Assembly: GCA_033030425.1 (NCBI GenBank)
Contig: JAUFSD010000018.1
Span: 558,001 to 622,000, forward strand
Source of the DNA: Verpa conica
Taxonomy: Eukaryota; Ascomycota; Pezizomycetes; Pezizales; Morchellaceae
DNA length: 64,000 nt
Reading direction: 5' to 3'
Shown here: positions 32,267 through 43,151 of the stretch, one piece after another
How the letters are laid out: every line of letters starts with the position of its first letter
Position numbering within the stretch: position 1 is the first letter of the stretch
Translations under genes and position numbers: made by a program
The notes under the pieces: generated by a model
Seen by the model: the letters and a program-made list of their open reading frames with translations, nothing else
The model's database searches: none
What the model was told of the DNA's origin: nothing

Positions 32267-33331
32267 CATCAGCAAAAAATCAATATAGTCTCGGGGACTC
32301 CCAGAGAGTCTCCGGGACCGCTGGGGCCGCTGATACACCACCCAATCTCGGGGTATAGGCTGGTCTCCCAGGAGTATCCCAGAGACAACATATAGAGGTT
32401 TCGGGGATGTCCCAGGGACGGTCTAGAGACGTCATAGAACTACTAAAGGACTGCTTAGAATGCTCTTGGGACTGGCTTGTTCTCGTTCCTTTGTCATGAC
32501 TTTTGCAATCAAATTTATTGGCTCAATATTCTATATAGTTTATGTACAATATACTCCCCATGTCTCTGCCCACTGCCTGTTGCCCTGCCTGCTGCCCTGC
32601 TTGCTGCTTGCTGCCCCGTCTGTGGCTTCCTTCGTATCGGGAGTCTTGTTCCTCGTCAGACAACAGTCGGGCAAAGGGTGTTCGTACCAGGACGGGTACG
32701 TTGTTCACTTTATATGGGAGGGTCCGTTGGGAGGTTGCTGCTGCTGGAGGGGTTGCTGCTGGAGGGGGTTCCTGCTCGTGGGTTCTGCTTCTCGAGTCCT
32801 AATTGATGCGTCAGACATATCTAGACCTCAGTCAGACAAGGAGTGTTTGTACCTGAATGCGTAGGTTGTTTGCTTTATATGGGAGGTCTCCTGCTAGAGG
32901 CTAGCTGCTGCTCCTGCTGCTCCTGCTGCTCCTGGAGTCTGCTGCTCGGGTCCTAATCGACGTGTCAGTAACAGTTAGACCACAACCGGACATAGAATTC
33001 TCCTACTGTGACGGGAAGACGCCTGCTGCTGCTGGGGGGGGTCTGCTGCTTTGCTGGAGGAGATTGATGTTGCTGTCATGGTATGCGTCGACGTGTTATA
33101 GAGAAGCAGGGACTTAGAGGTTTTTGACGAGGCTAGGGCCGGGTAATGGTCAGGTAACAAGGTTTCAGAGACATCCAAATACACTGCAGACGGCCCCCGG
33201 GACTCCCGGGACGAGCGCAGGCGGTCTCTGGGACTACCAGGAACTGCAAAGGGTCCATGGGACCAGTGGAATACCAGATATTCCCAGGGACTTTGCTGTG
33301 GGTCCCAGAGACAATTGAACTTTTGCTGATG
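32267..33331. mobile_element. YATCAGCAAA element, copy A2 (1,065 bp, uninterrupted)
   Basis: The ends are CATCAGCAAAAAATC and CTTTTGCTGATG. It is the reverse complement of copy A1 once A1's insertions are removed, and serves as the empty-site reference for two LTR insertions and for element B1. Inserted in the TGTCAAGAAC-family LTR at GGCTC|GATACTT; flanks after undoing the inversion suggest a 2-bp GA duplication. Confidence 0.72.
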
Positions 33332-34156
33332 GATACTTATAGTATAGCCAAAACATGAAAGGGAAAGGGCTGACACACTACGCGTATCAGACTACTTGAA
33401 ACAAAAACATGATACGCAATATGAAACTAGGAGATCCTGATGATGTGGCAAGCTATGTCATCCCATACATGAGACATAAATGAAACTAGTGTTCGTCTTG
33501 GAGCGATTTGGAGCGGTTCCTAAAATTCTGGACCCGCCCCACCGCGGGTTTGGAGCAGATTTTGACTAAAAACCCTGTCCCGGCCAGGGCGATTCCCTGG
33601 CCGGGGGACGGTTTGGGGCGGCTCCCCACTGGGGAGGGTCCTATTTCTGCACCACTATGTATATACAGTCACCGGAATGATCTATGGAAAAATAACAGGG
33701 GTTGAATTTGTATGTTGTGGCGTCGTGCACAGATATTTCGCCATACAAATTCACCCTAGTCATAAACCCCTGTTTTTCCATAGATCATTCCTGTGACTGT
33801 ACCATCATTCATACGCCATTCATACGCCTTCCATACGCCTTCCATACGCCTTCCACGGTGCTTTGGAACTCAATTGCAGTCCCCAAAGGCTGTATATATC
33901 GATTTTTCTCTAATTGGGGCCCTGAGATGCACGGTCCTCCCCTGTCCTTTGCTCAAAATCCGGAATCGCCCCGCCTTGTGGAGCGGTTCGGGGCGGTTTC
34001 TTGGCGCGGTTCCCCGAGGAGTTTGGGGGACCGAGTCCCCCGTGACGAACACTAAATGAGACTAGACATGAAACTGATATGAAATGCGCAAGGCTGACTG
34101 GTGGTCGAGTGACAATTTGTGACCGAGTGAGGACTGATGATTTGTCGTTCGTGACA
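33332..34156 (-). repeat. Reverse LTR fragment (TGTCAAGAAC family) interrupted by a hAT-type element
   Basis: Starts GATACTTATAG and ends CGTTCGTGACA, the reverse complement of the first two-thirds of the LTR. The 568-bp element at 33487-34054 splits it at AATGARAC. To its right the sequence changes to Tc1 transposase remnants. Confidence 0.8.
33487..34054. mobile_element. Non-autonomous hAT-type element (568 bp)
   Basis: The terminal inverted repeat is TAGTGTTCGTC (11 bp), matching the hAT start pattern (C/T)A(A/G)NG. The 8-bp flanks are AATGAAAC (33479-33486) and AATGAGAC (34055-34062), one mismatch; other LTR copies show the undisturbed AATGAGAC. Internally a second long inverted repeat surrounds ACAGTCACCGGAATGATC (about 33665-33820). 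Subterminal GGAGCGGTT motifs occur at both ends. No coding capacity. Confidence 0.85.
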
Positions 34157-34159
34157 TAT

Positions 34160-34968
34160 ACACTGATGTATGTATACGAGCACCATCTTCAATTGTCTGT
34201 ACCCCACTACCAGGTCCACCGCGTGCTTCTAGAATAGGAAGAACATAGGAACCCAAAATCTTGTGGCAATATTGGAAGGAATTGATACCTAAACGGTCTT
34301 TTTTATCAACTCTCTGTTTTTCGGTCCTCTGACAAAGTGCAATTAGAGGAGTATGATAGCCGTATGTGAATGCAGCCCAAAAAATAACAGAAAGTTTTTC
34401 GCCGGGAAAAGAAAGCTCTAGGTATCAATCTTCAAGTGCTGTTCCTGGTGGTCGCGTACTCTTGCTCGTCCTCCACCACTTCCCAACTCAACTCTAATTT
34501 CATTGGTAAAAACATGCTCGCGCCACGCATATTTTGTCCAGTATTTGCGGTGCCGAGCAAAAGAGAGACGAAACCTTTTATGCTCGAGGTCTAGCCATGG
34601 TTTCTTCCGCGCAAAATGAGCATAGTAGTTGTCCGACCGTAAAGCATTACCGATTATTCTTCCAGAAAGACCCATATTAAACTCTACCGCAATTTCGCGT
34701 AACGTAGCACGGGGATTAGCGTCATTTATTCGGCATAACCGTCTCCGACCTCTTTCATGGATCGCAGGTTTCTTTCCTGGTTGCTTAGGGGATTTAGAGT
34801 ATGTGAGGCTCTCCATCGTGTAACAATGCGTTGAGCCTCGGATTTGGATATCAAGGTCTTCTCGGCGATTTCCCGGTAATTGTACCCTTCTGCATGCATT
34901 TCTATAAATTCCACACGCTCCACATCTGTGGCCTGGCGTCGTTTTCCTGTGATACTATCAATTGGCAT
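34160..34968 (-). pseudogene. Tc1/mariner transposase pseudogene, 5' and catalytic parts
   Basis: Read on the minus strand with frame changes. The N-terminal helix-turn-helix is GYNYREIAEKTLISKSEAQR (from 34968); the second paired-like part is ATLREIAVEFNMGLSGRII. Next comes WLDLEHKRFRLSFARHRKYW with a degenerate first catalytic block (FTNEIRVEL, where Tc1 transposases have W-DE). The second Asp block is GVQTIEDGARIHTSVY. At least two frame breaks separate these parts and the last third is missing at the LTR boundary (34156). Not functional. Confidence 0.8.
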
Positions 34969-36092
34969 TGCAGTGGGGTAGTTTGTTGGTGGGGAAGTAT
35001 GGTTTCCCCGAGGTTTATTTTTGACGTGTCCCGTTACTAAGCGACCGCGATTTTATTGGATCCTGAGAAGATATGGCTGAGTGCTAGCAGTATAATTACT
35101 GGCACCGATACCCCTTAGAAACAGCATTCCTCGGTCTCCTCAGAGTCAGTTTTTTTTTTATTCAATCATGTAATTATTCGTTTCTAGGTATAAAAATTGC
35201 GCATGCAACCGAGGTTATGGCGTCCTCCTCAGAGTCAGTAGCAGTGCCCTTAAGATTATTGAGTTCTCAGCGATAGAATCTTTAGTTTTGCAACCTGCTT
35301 TTCTCTATTGCCAACGGCCGTCCTCTCTCTGTTAGATACAGTTATAGATACCCCTAAGGGCCCCGTTACACTTTCTTATAGGATCTTATTTATTAGTTAT
35401 CAATTATTTCTGTAGAGAATTTCTGTCAAAAAACTTTCCTTAAAATTTTTTATAAGCGGCTAAATAAGCGGTACACATTATTCGCTTCCTGCACCATAGT
35501 TGATCTATGAATTAATAGAAAATTGTGCCTGAGGGACCAATATTTAGCTACCAATTACAACCTTAAACCATAATGAGGGAAGGACTATGACTTCCAATCT
35601 TAGAATAAGAATATACATACCCAAATTGACCTAAAGATAACTTCCCCACCTTAGATATCTATTATAGTTGAGAAACTAGCGCTGTTGAATCACTTTCGTA
35701 CACCCTATATACATACAATACGGGGAATCAAATTAAATCTAGTGCCGAATTCTACTCAATGTGGGAGTAATGTAGTATGATTTTGTATAATCGGGTTGTA
35801 GTGCCAACTTACTATGGTATTTTTAAAGATGCCACATTAATTCGGTATCGGTCACACCCGGCTTTCCAGTCCTGTACTCATACTATACTCTACAGTAATG
35901 TATTTCAGTTAAGTACTCGAGGAGCTAAATACATGTAATACTCTACATAGAAACATGTAGTTGAACATCTCGTTATTACACCCACCTACTCCCGGACTAA
36001 AAAAGATTATGTAGGTAGGGTATCATATCATTATCATACACATTTACTCATAAAGTATATATCCCCACTCACATCCCCCACTTCCAACCTCA
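34969..36092. other. intergenic, AT-rich, no gene seen
   Basis: About 1.1 kb, strongly AT-rich from 35380 to 36060. A short duplicated phrase (CCTCAGAGTCAG at about 35139 and 35228) suggests decayed repeat. No gene recognised. Confidence 0.45.
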
Positions 36093-38666
36093 CTACACAT
36101 CCATTTCCTCCCCCTCACTCTCCCTCTCCATATTTTCCCTAACCCCGAAATCTAATCCTTCGTACCACCCTGCAATCCCTTCTACATACGCCTCCTCCCC
36201 TTCTCCATACTCGACTGGAGGTCCCGCAATGGCTGGCGGTCCTTTGCCATGATCTCTCCACACTGCCCACGCGCTGTTCGCCGTAGACGTTGCTACAAAG
36301 TTTCGTTTATGCGAGGAAATCTATGCTTATTAGTCACTACCTCTCTACCCTTACATTGAGGGGTACAAACCCTAAATGAGCGGAGTAGAACAACATTGCC
36401 AACTTCAACAAGCGGAAGCGCCTCTTTGTGTGGCCGAAGAACTGTAGCTGTCATGCCTGTAGGAAGCGAAGAATCTACAACGCGCATTGACATGTACCAG
36501 TCCTTCTGTCCACCATTTGCATGTTTCATGGGGCGAAAGCGAGCTACAACGGCTATGATATCGACCACGGCGCCCCATGTCAAAGAACTCAGCGCGGGGA
36601 AATCAGATAGCTGACATCTCTACATATCAGCTCAGTTGGTTTTTAGAAGAAAAGACAGCTTACGTTGGTGGTAACTCCACTCCTAAATCCTCCTTTTCCT
36701 ACCTCAATCCCAAACTCCTCCCCCCCCTCCTCATCCTCATCCTCATCATCCTCATCCCCCTCATCCTCCTCGTCGTCATCCTCATCATCTACCGGCGTAG
36801 AGAACCCCGAAATCTCCTCGTCAGTCCTACTTACACTCTCCACCTCCCTCTCAACATCCTCGCTCTTCTTCGGCCTGCCAAAGTACGCACCCATCTCACT
36901 TGGCACTGGCTCCTCCCTCATTCCCCAAAAGTTACTTTTGCGTCGTATAGGACTTGTGCCTTCCCCTCCTAATATGCTCTCATACTCCCTGCTCATAAAT
37001 TTTGGTGGCGCCGAAGTTGGGGGAAAATTCATCCCTCTTTTTTCAATCTTCGGGCTAGGGGTGGGAAGATACAAAAATGGTGTTTTTGGTACCTGTTCCT
37101 CCCTATTCTCTTCTCCTTCCGGCTTCACTGCAGCGGGGGTAGATTCGAGTATTAAGCGCGAGGGCTTTGAGAATGGTGTTGATCGGCGAGGCTTGAGTGA
37201 CTCTACACTTTTGAGGGGTGATCGTCCAATTGGGCGGGATTTGGTGATACGACGTCGCATCTCGCTGTCGCTGAATTCATCAAAGAGACTATCCTTCTCA
37301 GATTCGTAGTCGCTAGGGAGACGGTCATCTTCACTAAGGGAGCCGCGGCGTTGGTCAGCGAGCTGTTGAGCATGAGAGGGACCAGGGGTGGTGGTAGGGT
37401 TAGTGAGGTTAAGATCGTCTTCGGCAGGGACTACAAAAACTTCAGGAGTAATTGAGAAATCAAGGGGTTCATTGGTTGCTGTAGCATTGCCTATATACCC
37501 TTGGGGGGGGATATCTAAGGGTGCCTCCCCGACGTCAAAAATTGGTGATATAGTTTCTGCAACAACTCCCACTTCCCTAGCGCGTAGAGAAGAATCAAGT
37601 ATGGCACCCATGTAATCCGTTCCCGCCAACCCCCTCCCTAAAAATGGGGAAATAATTGGTAATTGTTCACTCGGTACAGGCCTCAGATTTGGCGAGTCTG
37701 GCACATTCTCTAAAACCTTATCTACAATCTCAAAGGTTGTAGTAAGTGCTAGTAGCGGCAGAGGAGGTGGTGGCATATCAATATGCTCTAGATGATCCTC
37801 CGATTGCTGTTCAATTTCTGGTAGCTCAATTGCCATATCATCCTCAGTAATCCCGTCCAAGATTGTTTCTCCTCCCCTAATGCCAAAAGTCACATCACTT
37901 AGGGCTGCGGTCGCCTCTCCTTCGTCTTCGAAGCGGTAGGAGCTGCTAAAGCGAGGGCGCTTCTTACGGTGGCCGAGGTCGTATTCATCCTCTTCATCGA
38001 AAAGGCCTTGAGAACCGATCGCGAATACGGAGGAGGAATCGTCGTCTAACGAATTTAGACGGCGTTTGAAGAGACCTGGTGTTGTCCACTCGTTTTCGTT
38101 CTGGGAATATGAGAATGGTGTAGTTTGAGGCGGTGTTGATGGCCAGGCTGGGGAGAGAGGTTCCTCTACCACAGGAAGCTCTTGCTCTTGCTCTTGCTCT
38201 GGGTTTATAGGAGCATCAATATCGACAACTTCCCAGCCATCACTCGTTTTGACCTGTAGTATTCGCAATTAGCCCACCTTATCAGATGTGACAGCTCAGG
38301 TCACCTCCATACCTTCATAGCCAACCTCTTCTCAAAACCTACAGACCAGGGCACATCCTTCGCTGTCGCATTTCCTAATTCCTCCCATACCGCACCCTCA
38401 AGCGAGATGTGCACGTGATCGCCGATCTGTAGTCCATGCGCGTCGACACCTGTCGCGACTGCGCCGTTGAAGTTGACTCTAAGCTGACCTTTTTCTCGTC
38501 GGAGCCGGGGGTCTTCCTCGGATGCTACGACGGAGAGAGAGCGACTTGAGGGAGAGAATGGCCAGATCAGAGTTACGATGGCGTTGATGAACGCGTGTGA
38601 TGAGTCTGGGGTAAGGGAGGCAAGGGGGAGCACTTCTGATGGCCAGGTAGAGGGAGGGTCCGCCAT
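36093..38666 (-). CDS. Telomeric single-strand DNA-binding protein (POT1/Cdc13-type OB fold)
   Basis: Four exons, 38666-38313, 38253-36664, 36619-36349 and 36292-36093, give 804 residues. The N-terminal part (MADPPSTWPSEVLPLASLTP, then AFINAIVTLIWPFSPSSRSL and LRREKGQLRVNF) is an OB-like domain typical of fungal POT1/Cdc13-domain proteins. A long disordered middle with many S/T-P and acidic residues follows, ending in an almost pure D/E run at about 610-635. The C-terminal Telo_bind OB fold spans the last two exons (LSSLTWGAVVDIIAVVARF, WYMSMRVVDSS, ATVLRPHKEALPLVEVGNVV, LLRSFRV, SAWAVW). Such proteins bind the telomeric G-strand overhang. Which telomere complex it joins cannot be told from sequence alone. 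Confidence 0.82.
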
Positions 38667-39654
38667 TGAAGGTAAGTATAGTAGGGTGCGCCAGACTGCA
38701 GAGCTGGGTGAAGTGTAGGAAGGTACAGTACAGTACTGGGGGGAGTTGAGGTATGATGCGGCTGAGCTATGAAGTGGGAATAATCGGGAAGCTCCGAGGG
38801 GCTTAAATAGGGGTGAGGTAACGACTAAAAGAAAGATGCTTAATCGATCAATCGATCTCCCTTGTAATGAAGCACTCACTGGTATCACAAAAACGCACGA
38901 TTGCTGGGAATATTCTCTGAGGGATTTCTCATGGTAACTATATCTTATAGAGACGTCTTTGGCACCCTGCGATACAGTAAATATGTGAACGGAAGTTAAT
39001 TCGGGACTGTGAGAATGGGGGGGACAAACAATTCGGGATTACCATGAGCCTCGCTACGAGAGGGGGAGTTTTCTATATTTATCTTATTCCATGCACCCGA
39101 AGGAACTGTTGGGAGTATTCTGTAGGACAAGTGCAAGTGTATGAGTGGTCACTCATTCATCCCCTCAGTCTTTCCCCCGAGTGATTTTCAGTGAGTAGTC
39201 ACTCACTGAACGCTCTTAGGTAGGTACTTACCCACTCATTATTGGGAGTTCTCTAGGTGATTCATACATATAGTGATAATTTATCTCCTCAGTATCTTGA
39301 CGGATTGGATGAGACATGGTGTGTTGGGATGAAGAGATGGAGGTGAGAACAATCTAGGCGTTCGCACTCACTCACACTCAGCAGCCCCCATGCTTTCCCC
39401 GCGTTATGGGTACTAGTCAGTTCCCCACATAAGAGGTACATGTAGGGTACTCGATATCACGCACCTCCCCCCACCCATCCCTGTATCTGCTGCCGCCTAG
39501 CCACGGGAGCAATCATTTAAGGAAAATCAAAAAAATCAAATATGAAAAAGACGCCGCCGACTTCTTGCACGTGTTCCCCCTAATGCGTTCATGACAACCC
39601 GCATCCTGCGTCATGGTTCGTACCTGCGTTCAATCCACCCTATAAAACTCATAG
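38667..39654. other. intergenic, divergent promoter region with TGAGT palindromes
   Basis: About 1 kb between the divergent telomere-protein and HDA-subunit genes. Two palindromes occur: ATGAGTG-GT-CACTCAT at 39141-39156 and TCAGTGAGT-AGTC-ACTCACTGA at 39188-39209. More ACTCA/TGAGT half sites are nearby (39230-39240, 39364-39380). A first exon of the HDA gene may lie near 39613. Confidence 0.5.
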
Positions 39655-42600
39655 TGGTACGAAATTAAAGAGATCATCGCTGAAACAGGGAAACAATATA
39701 AAGTACTTTGGGCAGGTGAAGATCCAGTTACAGGGCAGCCCTGGAAACCAGAGTGGGTTCGTCTTGCCCCTCAAGCTAAGACTATAAATGGTTGTTAACT
39801 TTTGGTAGAAGCGGAAGGCCGACGTCTCAAAAGGCGCGATCAGAGAGTGGGGGTGGGGGAAGCAGGTGCAGAAGCAACAGGCGATTCTCTGTCAGCAAAC
39901 GACTCTACCAACCGAGTACCATAAGCCAGATCACTACAAGAGTTGGAGGTTACTATAGTGAAGGTGGTCGGGTTTGGGGATTATACCAATTACACTGACT
40001 CTAACTTTGAAGAGCAACAGGGAGAGGGCTTACCAGCCCAAAAGCAAGAGCAGCTCTCGCCGCAGCAATTCGTGGTAGAAAGGTTCACAAGGTTCCTCTC
40101 AGGTCATTTTGGTATATGGGGGTACGGTTGCGGTTCCCGATTCAGAACCTGAGTCTGCAAATAACCAGGGTCCCCGCAAATCAGAAGAGCCGCATAGCAA
40201 AAGATCGAGCCCACAGTAGCCAGACGCGCAGCTTTTGTCAATACAGAAATCTATTGATAATCTCTACCTAGAGTGTTTCTAGAGATTCGCACAACTAGCG
40301 TGCCGTCGCCTAGACCCAGTAGCCGGGATCTTACAGGAGCTCAGTCAGGGATCTCACCTCAAATCTTGGCGGTCCATCGAACACCGAAATCAACAGCTTC
40401 ACTAAGCAACACCAACAGTATACACTCTGGGGAGTCTCTACAAAAGGCTTTGGCCACCTCGAAAGATAAAGGGACGAAAAATTCACCAATAGACTCACTT
40501 GAAAGCTGGTTCAGCAACAATAGAAGGGCTGCGCCAAGGAGGTTTGGTACGGTCTCAATATCTACGCGGTTTTCAATACTACTAGGGGAAGACATGTCGA
40601 GTGTGCAGGCGCTACGGGAGCGTCTCGCGAGGAGTAGAGAAGAACGGAATGCGAAGGTTGCAGCTACAAGGAATGCTCGGAATACTTTATTGCCTCATTC
40701 GACAGCAATCAGTCCTAGAGTGAGGGCTACGGTATCGAGGAGCCCGAGTATTCCACCACTGGAAAATGGCATGGTCGAGGATAATGTGGGGGAGAAGTCG
40801 GTGTTGCCTGTGAACCAGCACTCACTAGCATTGGAAGGGACACAAGCACAGGTGATACAAATACAACCACAGTCACCCTTTGGAACACCATATCTCGGCC
40901 AAGCAGAATACGTAATCGGCCTACCACTCCGCACGAAAACAGTCACGCTGAAAGTAATCGATCAGAAAACAGCATATCTTAACTCAATTGTTGGTAAACA
41001 CAAAGAGATACAGACGTTTCTATCCAATCCCAACGCAGCAGACGATGTCCTTAATAGGACTATGAGGGAGATTTTGGAGCAAAGCGGGAGGATCGCTACG
41101 CATCCAGATTTACCATTTGAGAAAGTTGAGATCTCAAATACAGCCGCAGAGAAGGAGGCAGAGTATCATGCGGCTATGAGTAGCAAATTTGTTTTTTTGA
41201 GGGCGTTTTTGGGGACAGTAAAGCATCTATCTCTGAAGATTGTCATTGTGGCGGAGAAGGGAAAGTTAATTGTGAGTATACACCCTTTGTTATGGGTGGA
41301 GTGAGGTAAGATTGTTAATGGGAATCTAGGACATACTGGAAATCTTTTTGAGGGGTATTAAGATCTCCTACACGAGGATGGATAAACTTAGTACACTGCC
41401 GAGAATATTAGATGATGATCTGGAAGGGGCTGTCAAAGTATTTCTTCTGCCCAGCTGTAGGAGTGGAGCTGTTACAGTAAGTACTGCTTGGGCACTAAAA
41501 AAGAAAGTCGGAACAAAGCTTACTATTTTTTTAGAATGCGGCTGATTGTCTCATCGCAATGGACTCAACATTTGACGCAAGCATGCCCGAGATTAGAGGG
41601 TTCCGCAGTAATATCGTCGAGGTTGAGAAGCTAGCACCAGTGATCCGATTGGTTGCTATAAACACAATTGAGCATCTCCGCCTCTGTAGTCCTCCTGGTC
41701 AGGAGATTCCCTTACATATTTACATCGAGACGTTGAAGAACCTACGGCAACAAGTTGGGATCGCTAGCCAAGAGTATGGGTCTGCAATTTCCCGTGCGCC
41801 AACAAAGATCTCAAAGTGGCTGCAGAAGAAAGCGGAGGGTGAATTGGATATTCCTAGTATTCCGGAACTACCACTATTCGAAACAGCGACTCAGGTCCAA
41901 AGCACGATGGCTACAAATCTTGTTTCTAGCCTAGTGGGCGAAGGAAACGATAAGCGGAAACGACAGGTAAGTTGATTACGATTTTATTTATTCTGACTGC
42001 TTATAAAACCTTTGTAGGAAACCCAAACTGCTATCTCGCTGCCTGTGGGAACTAAAAGGTTGAGGGTCCACGATCCTGGTCCCGGGAGTAGCTTGTCTGT
42101 GGTGGATTTTAAGCAATTTCAGGTTGGGGATATCACGCATATTAGTGATTCAATGCCGAGTGACTCAACACCCAGTCAATTCCCAGTAGCGCAACTGCAG
42201 ACAGTACTGGATGTGGTAGAAGAAACGTTGGACTCCTCGCCTATGGAGCTAGAGAGTGAGGTAGAAGAAGGGATGGTGTTAGAGGGTGATCGAGTGGTGT
42301 TTGCTAGGGCTGTGCTTATGAATGATTTAGATATGGAATTTATGGTTAGTCCCTTTGTGCTTTTTGTGAGGCTTACCTAACCGGTGTAGTCTCGGGAGGA
42401 TCTAGTGATTGCGTTTAAGAGGAAGACTGAGGATTTACGGCAATGGATGGAGTCTACCGGAAGGCTTCAAACACGGCATGGGGAACTAGGGAGGAGACTT
42501 GTTGATATTAGGAAGGAACTGAAAAAATCCCAAAAGACACAGAAGGACGCAGAAGCTCGAAAAGAACGCATGTCGAATGAGCTGGTGAAGGTGAAGGATG

Positions 42601-43151
42601 AAAGGTCAAAGTTACAGAAGGAACTGAAAGAGGCTCGCGATAGTCTTCTGGCTGGTCCACCAGAGAAGGCTAAACTCGAAAAATTGCGTGCTGAAAATAA
42701 GAGACTAGAGGAGAGACTTCGTTCAGTGGAGAGTAGCCTACAAGTACGAGAAAAGGAATTCGACTTTTTACGGGAACAGTATCAGGAAGCTTCAAATGGC
42801 GCACTCGAATTGAGGCGGGATAATGAAAGGCTACGGAAAGAGAACTCCCATCTAGAGAAGAGGAGCAATGAGGTTGTTGTGAAACTGCGGCAAATGCAAC
42901 AGAATAACCAGATTCAAGCCCGAGATAAACAAATTGAGAAGCTGACACTTCAGCTCAAGGAGCGAGATGAACGGATAGCGCGATTAGAGCATGAAAGGCA
43001 AGTAAGCACAAGAAGTCGGGGGTCTATAGGGATGCGGGCTTCAAGTGTTTCCATTCGGGGGAGCCCGATTCAATCAAGAGCAACCTCACCAGCAACCGGG
43101 GTAGGATTTCATGGTAGGGAGTCTTTGACACACCCCCTGAGGAATGGATGA
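39655..43151 (+). CDS. HDA1 histone deacetylase complex subunit (Hda2/3-type) with chromodomain
   Basis: The coding start is not resolved; the first recognised segment (39655-39756) reads YEIKEIIAETGKQYKVLWAG with GQPWKPEW, a chromodomain. A 52-bp intron then leads to KRKADVSKGAIREW. Exons between 39809 and 40270 are uncertain. From there the exons are clear: to 41271, 41330-41476, 41535-41966, 42018-42344 and 42390-43151, all in frame. The middle has AEYVIGLPLRTKT, LRAFLGTVKHLSLKIVIVAE, DILEIFLRGIKISYTRMD and ADCLIAMDSTFDAS, the class II HDAC complex subunit 2/3 family pattern. The C-terminal 250 residues are a long coiled coil. The role is a scaffold of a class II HDAC complex in gene silencing. 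Confidence 0.82.

Noticed and set aside
25924..34156. A full-length LTR retrotransposon bounded by the TGTCAAGAAC LTRs
   Set aside because: The two outer LTR copies are in opposite orientation, no target duplication joins them and no gag-pol coding lies between.
36665..37309. 214-codon plus-strand frame with a long serine run
   Set aside because: Antisense shadow of the acidic and disordered part of the telomere-binding protein.
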